Position numbers and translations under genes: made by a program | Notes under the pieces: generated by a model | What the model saw: only the letters and a program-made list of their open reading frames with translations | Databases searched by the model: none | Told to the model about the DNA's origin: nothing | Part shown: piece by piece, positions 1 to 6,420 of the stretch | Position numbering within the stretch: the stretch's first letter is position 1 | Layout of the letters: the number at the start of each line of letters is the position of its first letter | Assembly (NCBI GenBank): GCA_039028315.1 | Contig: JBCCIH010000043.1 | Coordinates: 1 to 12,765, forward strand | Direction of reading: 5' to 3' | DNA length: 12,765 nt | Source: Thermodesulfobacteriota bacterium | GTDB taxonomy: Bacteria > Desulfobacterota_D > UBA1144 > Nemesobacterales > UBA2774

Positions 1-1400
1 GCATCAGCTACATGAAGAAGTAAAGATGACCCACCAAGCTCTTCTAACGTAGCTCTAAATGCACTCATAAGCTCTTTGGGAAGCTCGCTAATGAATCCAA
101 CAGTGTCTGTAACTAGTATTTGTCTTCCACTTGGGAGCATTATCTTTCTAGTGGTTGGACTTAATGTTGAAAAGAGCTTATTTCTAACTACTACTCCGCT
201 TTTCGTGAGAGCATTAAATAATGTAGATTTTCCAACATTTGTGTAGCCTATGAACGTTACGGTCGGAATTCCAGTTTCGTATCTTCTTTTTCTAGTATGT
301 TCTCTTCTTCTGCTTATGTTTGAAATCTGCTTTTCTAACTGATCGATCTGCTTTCTAAATGTTCTTCTTTGTTCCTCAAGTCGCTTCTCACCAGGACCTC
401 TTGTACCAATACCTCCTCCGAGCTGTGAGAGCTCAACTCCCTGACCAACCAATCTAGGTAGATTATATTTAAGCTGAGCAAGTTGTACTTGAAGTTTTCC
501 CTCGCTGGTGGTCGCATGTTTTGCAAAAATCTCTAAAATAAGCTGAGTTCTATCCTGAACTTCCAAGTTGGTTTCATCTGATATAGCTTTAACTTGAGCA
601 GGGCTTAACTCTACATCAAAAATTATTTTTTCTGCACCTAGGTGCTTTGCAGATAAAATGACCTCATTCAACTTACCTTTACCAATTAAATATCTTGGAT
701 CTATCTTTTTCCTTGTTTGAATAACTGACTCTAAAACTGCTTTCCCAGCAGAACGCGCAAGTGATTTAAGTTCTTTCAAAGACTCCTCGGCCTCTGATCT
801 GAAATTGGTAGAGAACCCAACGAGCAAAACACCTTCTTTGCCCCTCTCGCCGCCATGCTCGTAATATCCCCTTTGTAGATTGTTTTCTATGTCTGATATA
901 AGTTCATCACAGTTTAGATCAACACGGCCTAAGTCGTTATATTTAACAACTTCCCACTTCTTTTCTTCAGGGTTTGGCGGCACTATGTAAGCCAGATTAA
1001 ATTGTCCGGGCACTCCTTGCTCTTTAACTTCTAATAGGCCTATCATATCCAGCCTTTCATTAAGTAGTGTTACTAGGTCGGGCTGTGAGAACTCCGGGTT
1101 TTTAAGGTGGGTGTGAATAAGCCTATAACCCCTTAGCCTAAACTTAGCTTCTCTAGAACGTCCTATTAGCTCTTCAAAAGGAAATTCGTGGCAATCACCT
1201 AAAAATATGACTCTCACTTTACCTTTACGGTCTATCAGGAGTGATATTCCTTTATTTATTTCTTTGGAGAAATTTGTGAGCGTTCTAGCCAGCTCAAGAG
1301 TAACGATTTCTTTTGGGGGGATTTTCCTTCTGTAAAGCCTTTCTAAATTACTGATCTCACTTTTTGTAAGACCTGAAGTTTTACCGTGGATTTTTGGTAT
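1..1400 (-). CDS. hflX: GTPase HflX, long N-terminal form, 3' end cut by window edge
   Basis: HflX is a ribosome-associated GTPase that splits or rescues stalled 70S ribosomes, typically under heat or other stress. The 466 visible codons show a long N-terminal region (about 1-185, beginning P-K-I-H-G-K-T-S-G-L), the HflX nucleotide-binding N domain (about 190-320), the conserved glycine-rich linker GGGIGTRGPGEKRLE (328-342), a coiled-coil segment, then the G domain. The P-loop GYTNVGKS is at residues 385-392 and the G3 motif DTVGFI follows. The G4 motif and C-terminus lie beyond base 1. No ATG, GTG or TTG occurs in frame near the start. The N-terminus matches remembered deltaproteobacterial HflX proteins (M-x-x-I-x-G-N-T-x-G-L-K) exactly if the AUA at 1400-1398 is codon 1, and AGGAGG at 1413-1408 sits 7 nt upstream. 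Family call is firm; the start codon is an inference. Confidence 0.95.
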   Translation of the reverse strand, partial: MPKIHGKTSGLTKSEISNLERLYRRKIPPKEIVTLELARTLTNFSKEINKGISLLIDRKGKVRVIFLGDCHEFPFEELIGRSREAKFRLRGYRLIHTHLKNPEFSQPDLVTLLNERLDMIGLLEVKEQGVPGQFNLAYIVPPNPEEKKWEVVKYNDLGRVDLNCDELISDIENNLQRGYYEHGGERGKEGVLLVGFSTNFRSEAEESLKELKSLARSAGKAVLESVIQTRKKIDPRYLIGKGKLNEVILSAKHLGAEKIIFDVELSPAQVKAISDETNLEVQDRTQLILEIFAKHATTSEGKLQVQLAQLKYNLPRLVGQGVELSQLGGGIGTRGPGEKRLEEQRRTFRKQIDQLEKQISNISRRREHTRKRRYETGIPTVTFIGYTNVGKSTLFNALTKSGVVVRNKLFSTLSPTTRKIMLPSGRQILVTDTVGFISELPKELMSAFRATLEELGGSSLLLHVAD

Positions 1401-1423
1401 GCTTAAGCCTCCTGATGCATATA

Positions 1424-1451
1424 ATTATATTAATATAATATCAATTTTGAA
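1424..1451 (-). promoter_or_regulatory. Probable hflX promoter within an AT palindrome
   Basis: On the minus strand a perfect -10 TATAAT (1429-1424) lies 16 bp from a TTCAAA -35 match (1451-1446). This predicts a start near 1417 and a leader of about 17 nt carrying the AGGAGG site. The -10 sits in a perfect 16-bp palindrome (1424-1439), so a second TATAAT reads on the plus strand at 1434-1439, but that one has no good -35. Inferred by eye. Confidence 0.5.
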
Positions 1452-1528
1452 TAATCAGTCAAGAGAATTAATACAGTCTTAATAGTAGTTTAGTTCTATG
1501 ATTCATAAACGAGATTTGATGAGTCATC

Positions 1529-1963
1529 TTGCCTTATCTAAATGATATAGCAATAATATTTAGCATTATGAGTTCTGACTCTGACTATACTGACGCATTA
1601 GGCCTATTATTCTTGACAGCTAAAAACACTGTAGAATCTTCTAAAGAGGTTCTTTCAATATACAATCTTCCAACAGAATTTTTAGAAATTTTTTTAGATA
1701 TACCCGGAAGAAGAGGGGGCTTTTGTATAATTTCTTCTTCCAAATATGTTGTATTTTTTGATGAAGAACCAAACACAATCACAATTATTGGAAAGAATAG
1801 AAGTAAACAAAGTGGGTTAGCTCAAAACTCATCGAAAACATCACAGCTGCTTAAAGTGTCATTTTCAAATGTGGATGGAAAATATCAATACAAAGATAAC
1901 ACAGGTGGTATTATTAACCCCAATGATATAGTGGATATAACGATAAATTGGGCTTTATCTTAG
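1529..1963 (+). CDS. Hypothetical protein, 144 aa, unrecognised
   Basis: I do not recognise a family. The frame is open from 1523, and possible starts are TTG at 1529 or ATG at 1568 (residue 14, giving 131 aa). Neither has a clear Shine-Dalgarno. The protein has no signal peptide or membrane span. Its middle looks like alternating beta strands (GGFCIISSSKYVVFFDEE, then TITIIGKNR), and the C-terminal half is Ser/Asn/Lys-rich, ending INWALS. That suggests a small soluble beta-rich domain, but I infer no function. It lies in the gap between hflX (divergent) and a convergent membrane protein whose stop is only 8 bases away. A 65-codon opposite-strand frame inside it is treated as a shadow. Moderate confidence that it is coding. 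Confidence 0.55.
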   Translation: MPYLNDIAIIFSIMSSDSDYTDALGLLFLTAKNTVESSKEVLSIYNLPTEFLEIFLDIPGRRGGFCIISSSKYVVFFDEEPNTITIIGKNRSKQSGLAQNSSKTSQLLKVSFSNVDGKYQYKDNTGGIINPNDIVDITINWALS

Positions 1964-1970
1964 TATTAAA

Positions 1971-2180
1971 TTAGGGGGATAGTACAACATGCGTAAGCAT
2001 GGCTAATCCTACAATAAGAAAAATTAAGACAGGGACCCCTAAAATGTACCAAAAAGCCTCTTTTTCGTGTGGTTCTAATGCTAGTGGAGATTTTTTTTCT
2101 TCTGTGCTCATATCCTTCTCATTAGTGCTTTCTTCTGCTTTAACACTTTCATCTTCTACGACATCATTCTCTTCACTCAT
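1971..2180 (-). CDS. Small acidic single-span membrane protein, 69 aa
   Basis: The first about 40 residues are hydrophilic and highly charged, rich in Glu, Lys and Ser (MSEENDVVEDESVKAEE onward). A single hydrophobic segment follows at about 44-66 (FWYILGVPVLIFLIVGLAML), then a very short tail. With no N-terminal signal, the charged part is probably cytoplasmic and the helix anchors it in the inner membrane. I recognise no family and assign no function. A consensus promoter lies so close to the ATG (see 2191-2218) that the mRNA would have a leader of about 4 nt and no Shine-Dalgarno. The promoter and the coherent charged-then-hydrophobic composition support a real gene. The plus-strand frame over the same bases is Ser/Thr-rich shadow. 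Confidence 0.72.
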   Translation of the reverse strand: MSEENDVVEDESVKAEESTNEKDMSTEEKKSPLALEPHEKEAFWYILGVPVLIFLIVGLAMLTHVVLSP

Positions 2181-2190
2181 AACGGCAGAA

Positions 2191-2218
2191 ATTATAACAA
2201 GTCCTTATACTTTGTAAA
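2191..2218 (-). promoter_or_regulatory. Strong sigma70-type promoter for the small membrane protein
   Basis: Minus strand: -35 TTTACA (2218-2213), 16-bp spacer, perfect -10 TATAAT (2196-2191). The predicted transcription start is about 2184, with the ATG at 2180, so the transcript would be nearly leaderless. It is the best sigma70 match I found in the window. Confidence 0.65.
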
Positions 2219-2234
2219 GGTTTGAAGAGATAAT

Positions 2235-2262
2235 TTGATAATCCTAGTGTATTTGTTACTTT
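2235..2262 (+). promoter_or_regulatory. Candidate promoter for the radical SAM/LLM unit
   Basis: TTGATA (2235-2240) is a 5/6 match to the -35 consensus, followed after 16 bp by the weaker -10 TACTTT (2257-2262). A start about 7 bases on falls at 2269-2270, the GTG start codon itself, which would give a leaderless message. The -10 matches only 3/6, so this is tentative. Confidence 0.35.
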
Positions 2263-2269
2263 ATAAATT

Positions 2270-3166
2270 GTGATAGATTACGTAAATCCTTTCTTTAGGC
2301 CTCCAAGCGAGGCTAAGAGTTTTATTCTTCAGGCAACTATTGGCTGCTCACACAACCAGTGCACTTACTGTGCAATGTACAGAAAAGATGAGCAAAAGTT
2401 CAGGGTCCGTCCCATGGATGAGATCAAACAAATAATTGATAGTGCATCTGAATCAGAAATGATTGATGATAGAGTATTTATTGCAGATGGGAACGCTCTT
2501 GTACTCTCTAAGAAGAAGCTAATTGAGATAATGGATTATCTTAAGTCTAAGAACCCCGAAATCCAAAGAATTAGAATGTATGCAAATGTAGGAGATATTC
2601 TTCGCCAAGGAGTCTCTAATTTAAAAGAATTAAAAGAGCATGGACTGGACATGGTATATATCGGATTTGAAAGCGGTGATAATATTGTTCTTGAGCGAAT
2701 AAAAAAAGGCGCAAATCATGAAGAAACCGTTCGTGCGTCTGGGATGCTAAAAGAAGCCGGTATTATGAATTCCGCAATGGTTCTTTTAGGCATGGGGGGA
2801 ACAGACAGAAGCCTAGAGCATGCAGAGGCTACCGGAAAGCTTTTAACTGGGGCTGATCCAGAGTATGTAGGTGCTTTATCTCTTCAAGTACGTCCGGGAG
2901 CACCACTTCATGATGAGATGATGAGAGGAGAGTTTGAGCTCCCCAATAAATTTCAGATTATTAAAGAGCTGGAAGTCTTGGTCGATAACACGGAGCTTAC
3001 AGATGGGTATTTCTTTTCAAATCATATCTCTAACTATCTTCCTATAAAAGCAAAATTTCCTCAAGATAAAGAAAAAGTGTTATCAGAAATTAGAACGGTA
3101 ATAAATAGTGGTGATGAATCTTTATTAAGACCTGATTATTACAGAGACGTTATAAATCAATATTAA
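2270..3166 (+). CDS. Radical SAM protein (Elp3/MiaB/NifB-like fold)
   Basis: This is a predicted S-adenosylmethionine radical enzyme binding a [4Fe-4S] cluster, substrate unknown. The cluster motif is C26-x4-C31-x2-C34 in GCSHNQCTYC, followed by AMY, the CX4CX2C variant seen in a COG1032-like group. A YIGFESG segment (about 140) and a GMGG turn (about 184) fit the SAM-binding barrel. The N-terminus YVNPFFRPPSEAKSFILQATIGC matches the usual family opening, supporting the GTG start at 2270 although no Shine-Dalgarno precedes it. There is no B12-binding or SPASM domain, and 298 aa is normal for single-domain members. An LLM oxidoreductase follows 18 bases after the stop and is probably co-transcribed, so the two may act in one pathway (inference). 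Confidence 0.88.
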   Translation: MIDYVNPFFRPPSEAKSFILQATIGCSHNQCTYCAMYRKDEQKFRVRPMDEIKQIIDSASESEMIDDRVFIADGNALVLSKKKLIEIMDYLKSKNPEIQRIRMYANVGDILRQGVSNLKELKEHGLDMVYIGFESGDNIVLERIKKGANHEETVRASGMLKEAGIMNSAMVLLGMGGTDRSLEHAEATGKLLTGADPEYVGALSLQVRPGAPLHDEMMRGEFELPNKFQIIKELEVLVDNTELTDGYFFSNHISNYLPIKAKFPQDKEKVLSEIRTVINSGDESLLRPDYYRDVINQY

Positions 3167-3184
3167 TTGAAAAGGAGAGATAAA

Positions 3185-4123
3185 ATGTCTAGAATAGCAA
3201 CTATTTCACCAGTGTGGGGATGTAGTGTAAGTGATTTGAGAGAGCTTGCAAAAACTGCAGAAGGAGCAGGGTTTGAAGCGATATTCTCCCCTGAAGTTCC
3301 GCCGTTTAGCGCGCTTACTAATGCCCAAGTATTTGCTGAGGTCACTTCTACAATCAACGTTGGCACATGGATTACTAATATATATATGCGCCAGGCAGTT
3401 ATGGCTGCGGCTGAGACTATTACGATACAAGAGATCACTGGAGGCCGAATGGTTTTAGGTCTTGGAGTTAGTCACAAGCCGGTCAATTCACGTTATGAGA
3501 TTGATATGGGCGATCCAGTAGAAAGCATGAGAGATTATGTTACTCAGGTTAAAGCCTTTTTAGATGGCTCTGCTCCTCAGCTAACCCTAAAACGTGAAGT
3601 GCCAAAGGTTCCTGTTTATATTGCTGGACTAACTAAAGGTGCGGCAAATTTAGCTGGCGAAGTAGCTGATGGACTAATGCCCTACATGACAACAACAGAT
3701 TACGTGGCTGATTTACGAAACTATGTTGCTGAAGGTGCTGCTAAAGCAGAAAGAGATCCTTCAGAAATTGATATAACATTAGGAATACCATCTATTGTTT
3801 CAGATGATTTAGAGCTTGCTCAGGCTGCTGGAATAAAAGGTTTTTCACCGTATTTAAACTTCCCATTTTACCAGAGACTGATGATTAATAACGGTCATGG
3901 TGATGTAATTGAAAAAATAAGAGCTGGGGAAAAACCAGGCGATGTATTTACAACTGAGATGTTAGATTCTGTAGCACTTGTTGGTCCGGCTGATAGATGC
4001 AGAGCTAAGCTTGATGAGTACAGAGATGCAGGTGTTGATCTTCCGATTATAGTACCAGGACCTGCAGGAAAACAGAGTAACGTTGAAGTAATGCAAAACA
4101 CTGTTGCAGCTTACGGTGGATAG
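3185..4123 (+). CDS. LLM-class flavin/F420-dependent oxidoreductase
   Basis: This belongs to the luciferase-like monooxygenase superfamily, TIM-barrel enzymes using reduced FMN or coenzyme F420. Supporting segments are the N-terminal strand ATISPVWG, GAGFEAIFSPE, the TSTINVGTWITNIYMR strand, GGRMVLGLGVSH in the cofactor region, and the C-terminal block AGVDLPIIVPG. Length (312 aa) is typical. The start is ATG 3185, with AAGGAGAG at 3171-3178 directly upstream. An in-frame TTG at 3167 would place the ribosome site inside the gene and is rejected. Sequence alone does not separate F420 from FMN use, and no F420-synthesis gene is visible here. It follows the radical SAM gene closely and is followed by a hairpin terminator. 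Confidence 0.9.
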   Translation: MSRIATISPVWGCSVSDLRELAKTAEGAGFEAIFSPEVPPFSALTNAQVFAEVTSTINVGTWITNIYMRQAVMAAAETITIQEITGGRMVLGLGVSHKPVNSRYEIDMGDPVESMRDYVTQVKAFLDGSAPQLTLKREVPKVPVYIAGLTKGAANLAGEVADGLMPYMTTTDYVADLRNYVAEGAAKAERDPSEIDITLGIPSIVSDDLELAQAAGIKGFSPYLNFPFYQRLMINNGHGDVIEKIRAGEKPGDVFTTEMLDSVALVGPADRCRAKLDEYRDAGVDLPIIVPGPAGKQSNVEVMQNTVAAYGG

Positions 4124-4149
4124 TTCTTACAAATTAAAATAAAACTTAA

Positions 4150-4184
4150 AACCCGTTCAGTCTCGAATTTAGATTGAACGGGTT
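4150..4184. terminator. Bidirectional hairpin terminator
   Basis: A 14-bp stem (4150-4163 with 4171-4184, one G-U pair in the plus-strand RNA) closes a 7-nt loop between two convergent genes. On the minus strand the stem is followed by TTTTAAGTTTTATTTT, a good U-rich tail for the DUF4174 gene. On the plus strand the tail is weaker (AGTTATAT), so termination of the LLM gene is possible but less certain. Confidence 0.8.
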
Positions 4185-4196
4185 AGTTATATGTAA

Positions 4197-4619
4197 TCAC
4201 AAGCCATTCATTTCGTTGATGCGCATAGGCATTTGATCGATTTTATTAAAGAAGTAATCAACGTTAGGTTCTGATAATCTTTCTTTCTCTCCTCCATCTT
4301 TTCCAATAAGAATAAATGCGGTTTTCCCTGGCTCAATTTTATATTTATCTATGAGCCTCTTGGATTCGCTAGCACTCAGACTCATAAAGTAGTCACCTTT
4401 ATCCTTTTGATTTAGATCGAAAAAAAGCATATCCCTATCAATAACTTTGTCTTTGTTTTCTAGCACCATTTTAGGCATGTCGTATTTTTCCAATTCATCT
4501 TCACTGATGTAATAAATTACAAGCCTATTTTCCCATCTAAACTGTTCTATAGATATTTCCTCAGCTTGTAAATTTACAATGCTAATTAGAATTATAATTA
4601 GGAATATAAATGTTTGCAT
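4197..4619 (-). CDS. DUF4174 thioredoxin-like exported protein
   Basis: The first about 19 residues form a hydrophobic signal peptide (IFLIIILISIVNLQA, cleavage likely before EE). The mature part fits the DUF4174 pattern: FRWENRLVIYY near the start, a central hydrophilic region with RDMLFFDL, then the most diagnostic block FILIGKDGGEKERLSEP, and the end IDQMPMRINEM. DUF4174 proteins are small thioredoxin-fold-like proteins of unknown function, usually exported, without a CxxC active site; none is seen here. Length (140 aa) is normal. It lies 44 bases downstream of the ABC-class ATPase on the same strand and probably shares its transcript. No Shine-Dalgarno is visible before the ATG. Family identified from memory of the motif. 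Confidence 0.82.
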   Translation of the reverse strand: MQTFIFLIIILISIVNLQAEEISIEQFRWENRLVIYYISEDELEKYDMPKMVLENKDKVIDRDMLFFDLNQKDKGDYFMSLSASESKRLIDKYKIEPGKTAFILIGKDGGEKERLSEPNVDYFFNKIDQMPMRINEMNGL

Positions 4620-4663
4620 GATTTTAAGAATAGCTTACTGATGGATATATTTCAGAACAATTT

Positions 4664-6223
4664 TTATTTATGTTCTACTTTCAAGGATTTTATTCGGTTC
4701 AAAGCAGCGGCAAGCTCAATCTTTCTAAACTCGCTATAATTCTTGGCCAAATCTGGATTTAGTACATCCAGGCCTAGACGTCCTATATCTAACATTACCA
4801 AACTTGTTACTTGTCTAAATGACTTTTTTCCATCCATATACTTCTTAGAATAATTTACAGCATCTAAAATGGTTTCTTCCTGGGATTTGGAGATAATCTG
4901 ATCGATTGATTCTAAGTTTATATCTAGTGCTTCCATACTATCGGCTATAGGAATTCTTTCTGCAAGATAGCCAAACGGGCTATATCCCTCATAATTTGAA
5001 CAAGAGTCCTTAGCGGCCTGCGTAATATCTTCTAGAGTATAGTTGTCTATGCGTAAAATAAAGTTTGCAAGACTATAATAATCAGATATTTCAGTATCTG
5101 AGCTAAGAATTGTAGACACCATATACTCATTAAAAATACTTTTTGACTTAGCTATGTATTCTGAAATAAATATATTATCAATAAGCACTACATCAGCTCC
5201 AACTTCAATCGCCTCTACGATATTAGCTGCTATAGATATATCAGAATTGCCATTTTCAGTTGAAATATTTGAGTCATCCTCAAGATTATCAATAAATCCA
5301 GAAATATTAACTCCTGAAATATTTCTGCCTGGCTCTGATCTAATATTGACTGTGTTTGGATTGCTTACAACAAATTCTCTCCCATCCCCCGGCACATGGT
5401 TGTAAATACCTTGACCTATTGCGTCTAAGAGAGTTGTTTTGCCGCTGCCTTTAGGCCCCGCAATAAAAGTTATGCCTCTGGGTATACCCATTCCAGTTAT
5501 CTGACCGCCATTTGGAAGCTCCACATCCATTTTAAGGTTATTAGGTGATGAGAATGGCAATATATCATTACTTTTACATGGAAAGTCATTATCACCTGTC
5601 TCCCTGGGCAACAAGCTTCCCTGAGCAACAAAAGCAATAAGTCTTAGGTTCTCAAGTTCCGTTCTTAGAAAATCTGCGTCTTCAGAAGTTTCAATATGTT
5701 TATATAACTGGTTTTTGTTCAAGCTATTATAGATGCATGTATTTTCGATAATATCGGCTAGATCATTAAATATTATGTCCTCTGAAAGCTCTGATATCAG
5801 ATCTTGGTTAATCTGACACAGAACTATTTTAAATCTTATTTCTACAAATTTATCATCCAGTAATACAGATGTCCTATCTATAATTTCCTGGCCAGGTTTT
5901 TCAAGACTTATATATGCTCTTTTTACATTGTCTTTTGTCTGACTGTCGGAGCTATTAATTTCAGCATAGAGTATTCGAGCAATAAAATCCCTAAGCGCAA
6001 TCTCTCTTGAGCGATTAGAAAATGTGTCTTCAGGAAAGCCGGCCACTTGATTTGAGATTTTCACCCGAGCTTTGATAGAAATATTTGAAGTATCTTTTTC
6101 TATATTATCGAGAACGAGAGTGTAATCATTGAAAAGGTATTCACCTACTATCTTTTTATAAGATGCAGGCTCATTCCAGTTCACGTTTTGTAGGATGCTC
6201 TTTAGTTCAAAATGTGCTTTCAT
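4664..6223 (-). CDS. ABC-class ATPase homologue with degenerate active site
   Basis: This matches the 'predicted ATPase of the ABC class' family (COG3044/PF09818). Recognisable blocks are PNGGQITGMGIPRGITFIAG (237-256), PGDGREFVVSNPNTVNIR (278-295), a SGVNISGFIDNL block (303-314), AANIVEAIEVGADVVLID (332-349) and YTLEDITQAAK (395-405). Walker A is intact as GPKGSGKTT (256-264). Elsewhere it is eroded: the usual STEDASGSTSQAAN signature reads STENGNSDISIAAN, and the catalytic LIDED(T/C)SATN of Walker B reads LIDNIFISEY, with Asn350 replacing the Glu. The stretch between Walker B and VSTIL is about 20 residues shorter than I remember for the family. At 519 aa it is slightly short overall. Family members have poorly defined roles. 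It probably binds ATP but may hydrolyse it poorly (inference). No Shine-Dalgarno is apparent. Confidence 0.85.
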   Translation of the reverse strand: MKAHFELKSILQNVNWNEPASYKKIVGEYLFNDYTLVLDNIEKDTSNISIKARVKISNQVAGFPEDTFSNRSREIALRDFIARILYAEINSSDSQTKDNVKRAYISLEKPGQEIIDRTSVLLDDKFVEIRFKIVLCQINQDLISELSEDIIFNDLADIIENTCIYNSLNKNQLYKHIETSEDADFLRTELENLRLIAFVAQGSLLPRETGDNDFPCKSNDILPFSSPNNLKMDVELPNGGQITGMGIPRGITFIAGPKGSGKTTLLDAIGQGIYNHVPGDGREFVVSNPNTVNIRSEPGRNISGVNISGFIDNLEDDSNISTENGNSDISIAANIVEAIEVGADVVLIDNIFISEYIAKSKSIFNEYMVSTILSSDTEISDYYSLANFILRIDNYTLEDITQAAKDSCSNYEGYSPFGYLAERIPIADSMEALDINLESIDQIISKSQEETILDAVNYSKKYMDGKKSFRQVTSLVMLDIGRLGLDVLNPDLAKNYSEFRKIELAAALNRIKSLKVEHK

Positions 6224-6351
6224 AAATGTAGTCTCATATAGTAGAATAATTCCAATATTTATTATCCTGTTTGTAATGAACTATAAAAGCTGGATATACA
6301 TAGAAGTTATAAAGTACTAGTATTGTATAAAAAAATAATATAGATTGGTTA

Positions 6352-6372
6352 TGTGCACATATGCACAGTGCA
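6352..6372. promoter_or_regulatory. CRP/FNR-family-like dyad operator
   Basis: Bases 6352-6367 read TGTGC-N6-GCACA, a perfect dyad with the spacing of the CRP site TGTGA-N6-TCACA and C:G instead of A:T at the fifth position. A further half-site GTGCA (6368-6372) overlaps to form TGCAC-A-GTGCA. It lies 54-69 bases before the lipoprotein start, near a possible -35, in the space shared with the divergent ATPase gene. The regulator is inferred only from shape. Confidence 0.42.
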
Positions 6373-6420
6373 AAAAGTTGGATAATATTGTTTTATAAAC
6401 TCAAAGGAGGTAACAGTTCT

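Noticed and set aside
335..526. 63-codon minus-strand frame inside hflX
   Set aside because: It overlaps the HflX linker and G-domain region in another frame; the HflX frame has clear family motifs.
3167..3184. TTG at 3167 as start of the LLM oxidoreductase
   Set aside because: The added M-K-R-R-D-K codons are the Shine-Dalgarno itself (AAGGAGAG); ATG 3185 fits the family N-terminus.
3163..3458. Overlapping small frames on both strands at the start of the LLM gene
   Set aside because: Low-complexity shadows of a well-identified oxidoreductase; no ribosome sites.
6361..6420. ATG at 6361 as lipoprotein start
   Set aside because: It would put 20 extra residues before a perfect lipoprotein signal peptide and bury both AAAGGAGGT and the dyad operator in coding sequence.
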